Of a stretch of DNA of 64,000 bases, positions 59,744-64,000 are shown one piece after another. Both the position numbers and the translations under genes were made by a program. Positions within the stretch are counted from its first letter, which is position 1. Each line of letters opens with the position of its first letter. This DNA comes from Linnemannia schmuckeri (Eukaryota; Mortierellomycota; Mortierellomycetes; Mortierellales; Mortierellaceae). Under the pieces are notes generated by a model that saw only the letters and a program-made list of their open reading frames with translations, ran no database searches and was not told the DNA's origin. The DNA is taken from the NCBI GenBank assembly GCA_029449235.1, contig JANATG010000001.1, positions 4,650,001 through 4,714,000 of the forward strand, read 5' to 3'.

Positions 59744-61401
59744 AACTCACCAACTGCAGCTACAAACGAGGGCTCGCATTGATCCCGCTTCCTCTTTCGC
59801 CTCTATCGTCCACTGTCCTTTCTGGACCTTTTTTTTTTTTAAAAGAGCAAAATGAAAAAAGATCCTTCACCCGATCATTCCATGCGTACAATGCGTATCT
59901 TGAACGAGTCGCGATCACCCGTCTCGTTTACAATTGTGTATGGTTATTCCATACTTATTACTTATCGTTGTGTTGATCAGCAGGCCTAGATCACCAGCCA
60001 AAGCCAATAGGCTCTCACTGTCCAGAAATGGTGGCAAATCACATAGTAATTGTGTCAATCGTAGGCACCCTCACTCTCAGTCACGTTTCATTACTTCGAC
60101 GCGATTTTTGTAACGTGTTCACTTTTTTTCATCTCCATCCTTATATCATATAATTCCCTATTTTATGCCATTTACCATTTCACCAATCCATAGCAAAACA
60201 AGGGCTGCCATGGTGTGCTTGTATCCTCGCTCTCCCTTCTAGCAATCATCCTTTTAGCATTTCTCATTCTAGGGTCTCCTTTTCGTTTGTTTGACAAGCA
60301 AATGCCCAAGCAGAATAGAATCATAAAAAAAGGAGAACAACAATCCATTGATCATGGTCGAGGATCGATCCTCTGCATCGATTAGCAGAGTTCATTCTCC
60401 CCCTTTCCTCTTGTTTAGGTGTCGTATCGTCCCTGCTAACCATTTGCTGTTTGGTGTTTGCTCTTGCTTCTTTTCGCGCTTAGGCATGTCATGTTGGGAG
60501 AAGCTATGACCTTATTGTTCCTTTTATTTATCTGTTGTCGTTTCGTTCCTCGACAATTAAGAATCAGATAAACGAAAAAAAAGTAATAGCATTCCAACAG
60601 TAACGAAGACAAATCCATTTCCGCCTCCTCGTCCTTTTCTTGAAGTTGAATCGATATTGGAATCTCCCTGTCTTTCCACTTTTCCTTTGACCTCTCTTCT
60701 TCCCACCTTTTTTCTATCCCCTATTGCTTCACTGAATTCATTGCCTGTCACTGTTTGTGTTGTTGCTGTCATTGCTGCTCTTCCCCTTTTTTGACAGTGC
60801 GACATCTCTTGTTCTTTCTCTCACATACACACTCTCTCCCCTCCAACCCTTCGATATTTCCTTTACTGACTGACATCGACTGCAGTAGCAACAAACATAT
60901 CATATAGTCAGTTCTATTCAAACCTAATGTCCAATCTAATAAAAGCACACTCAACCCTCGACCGACATTTTTTTCCCCCTTTCCTCGCTCGCTCGCTTTG
61001 TATACACTCAAAATCCTCTCACCCTCTCTTTTGTGCGTGCTCATTCTTTGCATTTCCCTTCTCCTTCTCTCAAGCCCTGTGTGTCATTCTACTAGCAATA
61101 GGACCCAGTTAGAATACATATCAGACCCCCATCACCCTTCTGCTTACTCATCGCTATCTGTTTCTTCTCAACCGGCACTGCCAGCAACTTCATTCATTTT
61201 ATTTTTGATCGACGCCCAAGAAGGAGAATCTACCTGGCACTGACGAAGACAAAGAAAAAAAAGAGAGTTTCCAACAGCTTTTTATTAATCGTCGTTGCAC
61301 TCCTGAACCTTCCCACCATGGTAATACATGGGATCATGTCGGATGGCCTGTTTCATTTGTCTTCCGCGCACCCTTTTCTCGACCTTGTATTATGTTAGTT
61401 C

Positions 61402-61402
<1 letters not shown>

Positions 61403-61438
<36 letters not shown>
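61403..61438 (+). repeat. TTTC microsatellite
   Basis: Nine perfect TTTC units in the CT-rich leader region of the integrase-like gene. Confidence 0.9.
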
Positions 61439-61439
<1 letters not shown>

Positions 61440-62569
61440 CTCCTCTTCTTTTGTTTTCCACTTTCCACTCTGCAGCTCCGCGACACTGTTCCGTTACAAG
61501 AGCACTAAGCACGGATCGTCCTTACCCTTCCTTCCCTTCTCTTCCTCTTATCTCCTCTTCCAACCATCCTTCCTTCGTCTCGTCCTTTTATTTTCTTCCC
61601 TCGTTATCCACCCATTCAATTCCATTTTCAAAAGCAACCAGCCGACTCGACTTTAATACCTTAGTTCTGTAACAACGCCCTCGCCAATCATTCATCCCGC
61701 CCTTTCGAACATTTCACCTTTGTGCTATAGCCTCACACCGCCCCAATCGCCTCCTCTCTCGCCCACTCTCCCGTTCGTTCCTAATATCTCGCCAATATAC
61801 CACTCACTTCCAACTTCCTTTGCTCCACTTTCTATCACACATCTTCTCTCCTCATTGAACGACAACACTTCTTAAAGATCAAATTCAGTCCATGCACCTG
61901 AATGCGTGGCCCATACAACCCGCAACCATCCTCAAAACTCTGACGACTACCTTTCCTCTTCCTCTGCTACGAGGACTTTTTTCTTTCTATTTTGTATCTT
62001 TCTCTTGCCTTTTTTTTCCACTGTCTTGTCTTCTATCTCGACCAATCATCCCCAACCGACCCCATTACGCTTTCGCGTCTCTTTCATACACTCTTAACCA
62101 TTCACCTAAATCCTACTCTCGCCTTCAATCCTTCGCCTCCATATACTCCACGTCCACAGTCGTTTGACGAGCCTCTCCCACCCTTTCCAGGATCTCTTTC
62201 TGATGCCATTCTGTTTTTGCAACCATACCCATTACACGTCCAGCCTTACTCTCTATCTATCCCCTCCCCTTTCCTCATTGTCCGAAAGCATCCTATACTT
62301 CCTCTCTTTATAGCTGAACCCTTCCATAGACACGCACACACATAAGCATACATATCCCAACACCGTCTGTCCAACCCTACCACGTCTTTTCCATCTTACT
62401 ACAGAGACACAAGTACCAAAACAGAGGAATTCACGACAACCCTTTCCCACCACCACGTTTTTCTTTTCTTTCCCACTCTTCGCTCCCAATTCTTTCTCCT
62501 CGAGTTTCATTTTTTTTTCATCCTCAGCCAACCGACCACGGCGTGAACGATAACGATAGGAGAGTAAGG

Positions 62570-64000
62570 ATGAATACCGTCAGTTCGACTGATGCAAAGT
62601 CCAACCGCTTAGGGTCACAGCAGGATACCAACAATACTTTATTGACTAGGCCACCTCGAAAGTCGGTCTCTACCTCCCGGACCATCAGTAGCACTCACCA
62701 TTATTCTTCCTCCGTCAAGTCTGCCAACTATGACTATTCTTTCAACGAGGACTCTTCCACCTCCTCGCCTTCCTTTGCCAATCCTTATTACCACTCTGAC
62801 CCTTCCTCCTATGGCGAAGTACAGTACGATGGCAACGACATGCAGCAAAATCAAACCCGCCAGCACCACAAGGTACAGCAGCAGCAACAACGACAGCATG
62901 GTCTTCATCGATATCAACAACAACAGCAAAAACAACAGCAAGATCAGCAGCTGCAGGGTTCCATGCGTGATGTCAGCTCCCTGGCAGATTCGTTGCGTTA
63001 TCTAGGTCGGCAGGGTCCCTCAATGCAGACTCAAGGGTCCTCCACTCTGCTTTGTGAACTTCACTCACACTCGCAACTTCAACCACATCTACAAAATCGG
63101 CCACCACAGTCCCCTTACCACGACCGCCATGAATCCTATGAGGACCGACTTTATGACCAACACTGCCAGCCGGGAGGGCTGCGCTTTGATGACCCCTCAC
63201 GAGTTCGACAGCAGCAACCTCACTGCACTCATTTACTCAGCCGCGATCAACATGAGCCCTTTGATAATGACGACGATGACGACCTGGAAGGCTTTCTCGA
63301 CCAAGAGGATCCTTCTTCACGAACACAGGAATCAACCGATCCTTTGCTACAGAGAAGTAACGCTAGTTGCACGTTTCAGCCACCTCCTCGCCCCAACAGC
63401 TTGCATGAGGTGCACTCGAATAACTTTATTACAGAAGAAGAGTTCCTAATACTGGCCGATGACTATTTGCTCTCGCTCTCGCCCAAAAAGAGAGAAAAGG
63501 CACTGGTCTCGAATACAATGTACCAAAAGATCCTCATGACGTTGCTTCAGCCCAAGAACACCCAGGTCTCGACGGCACAGTTTCGATTCTGGGCGAAAAA
63601 GATGTTCACCCTGTCGACAACAGAGACGCGCCACATTGTGTGCCACGGCGGGAAGCCTGTTGCGACCAAGGAGTGTCTTTACGACGTTCTCGTTTACTGC
63701 CATCGCAAAAGTTCCCATGGAGGTCGAGATAAAACGTCTGCAGAGGTAACCCTCATCGCACTGTCTGTTTGTGCAACATGACCTCTGTCAACTATTTCTT
63801 TTTAGTAACTCCTTGCTTTCTTTCTGTATTTATACTTTTGGACAGGTACGACAACATTACTCGTGGGTCCCCAAGGAACTGATTGCCCGTTTTGTAAAGC
63901 ATTGTCCGCTCTGCTCCAGTCGACGCCACAGCCTGCAGAGATCGCTCTCAGGAACTGTACTTCCAGACGTAGGATTCGAGCTCTTTGTACCACCTTCTGG
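62570..64000 (+). CDS. Protein with integrase-type HHCC zinc-binding domain (partial, runs off right edge)
   Basis: Exon 1 is 62570-63745 and exon 2 starts at 63846 and continues past the window. The start is the first ATG of the frame; a splice acceptor just upstream could add N-terminal sequence. Residues 1-275 are disordered, Gln/Ser/His-rich with several Gln runs and an Asp run (NDDDDDLEGF). From about 280 a folded region begins: ITEEEFLILADDYLLSL, KILMTLLQPKNTQVSTAQFR, FWAKKMFTLS. It leads to a zinc-binding pattern split by the intron: His378-x4-His383-x28-Cys412-x2-Cys415 (CHRKSSHGG ... KHCPLCSSRR), as in Ty3/gypsy integrases. Without adjacent reverse transcriptase and with an intron and a long disordered N-terminus, it looks like a domesticated host gene, possibly a DNA-binding regulator. 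Whether a catalytic core follows cannot be seen. Confidence 0.75.

Larger units (their letters stand above)
58241..62569. other. Long intergenic region with CT-rich leader
   Basis: About 4.3 kb. The left part is the promoter side of the minus-strand pseudogene. The right part, from about 60600, is pyrimidine-rich on the plus strand and is probably the promoter and long leader of the integrase-like gene; TTTTTTTTTCATCCTCAG just before 62530 looks like a splice acceptor, so the leader may be spliced. A 297-codon minus-strand frame (58464-59357) has no recognisable feature. No gene supported. Confidence 0.45.

Noticed and set aside
1..64000. CRISPR arrays, rRNA genes, bacterial operons
   Set aside because: None present; the window is eukaryotic and no regularly spaced direct repeats were seen beyond microsatellites and the protein-coding Sel1 repeats.

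Overview
The window is nuclear DNA from a filamentous fungus. Evidence: every multi-exon gene uses short GT-AG introns, leaders are CT-rich, 3' ends are T-rich, and housekeeping proteins are eukaryotic (ER glucosidase I, VPS9, complex I 24 kDa subunit, SFT2, long-chain acyl-CoA synthetases, an oligopeptide transporter). The abundance of Sel1-repeat genes and the gene style suggest an early-diverging fungus of the Mortierella type; this is inference, not proof.

Layout. 1-17.5 kb: an accessory block of Sel1-repeat genes (minus-strand partial at 1-874, plus 9821-12807, a relic at 13337-13754, minus 14071-16006, minus 16405-17490) that flanks two conserved genes, an OPT transporter (2362-4929, +) and glucosidase I (5227-8751, -, 11 exons). 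17.5-21.9 kb is a gene-poor stretch with weak retroelement-like traces. 21.9-24.7 kb holds an intact coiled-coil gene and a broken coiled-coil pseudogene. 24.7-29.1 kb is a CT-rich leader region followed by a PRL-type phosphatase. 29.7-31.2 kb is a decayed eIF4A-like helicase paralogue. 31.3-33.7 kb holds two more broken Sel1-family copies. 34.0-50.3 kb is a conserved block: VPS9 (-), complex I 24 kDa subunit (+), SFT2 (-), and two tandem 692-residue acyl-CoA synthetases (+), both ending in a peroxisomal AKL signal. 53.8-55.1 kb is an arrestin-like gene, 56.0-58.2 kb a multi-lesion pseudogene of unknown family, and 62.6-64.0 kb a gene with an integrase-type HHCC zinc-binding module that runs off the right edge.

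The most interesting theme is the Sel1 family. Seven loci share a roughly 60-residue N-terminal module that I do not recognise (core: LWEDI, AF-DA-HVRH, K-LPFLKG-DF-T, then L-P-R-AAVP, VL-VVV). In the five copies that retain both exons it is cut by one intron at the same place and phase. The module is followed by a low-complexity linker and then 3 to about 19 Sel1 repeats; three copies end in a short LKF tail, and at least three share an upstream element. The broken copies carry eight stop codons that are all explained by single G:C to A:T transitions, six of them in CpA context, which resembles a repeat-induced or deamination-driven mutation process.

Exon coordinates were worked out by hand from GT-AG sites with frame continuity; reading frames close exactly for the glucosidase, VPS9, SFT2, complex I, phosphatase, transporter, Sel1 and both synthetase genes. 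Family assignments rest on recognised motifs, without any database search.
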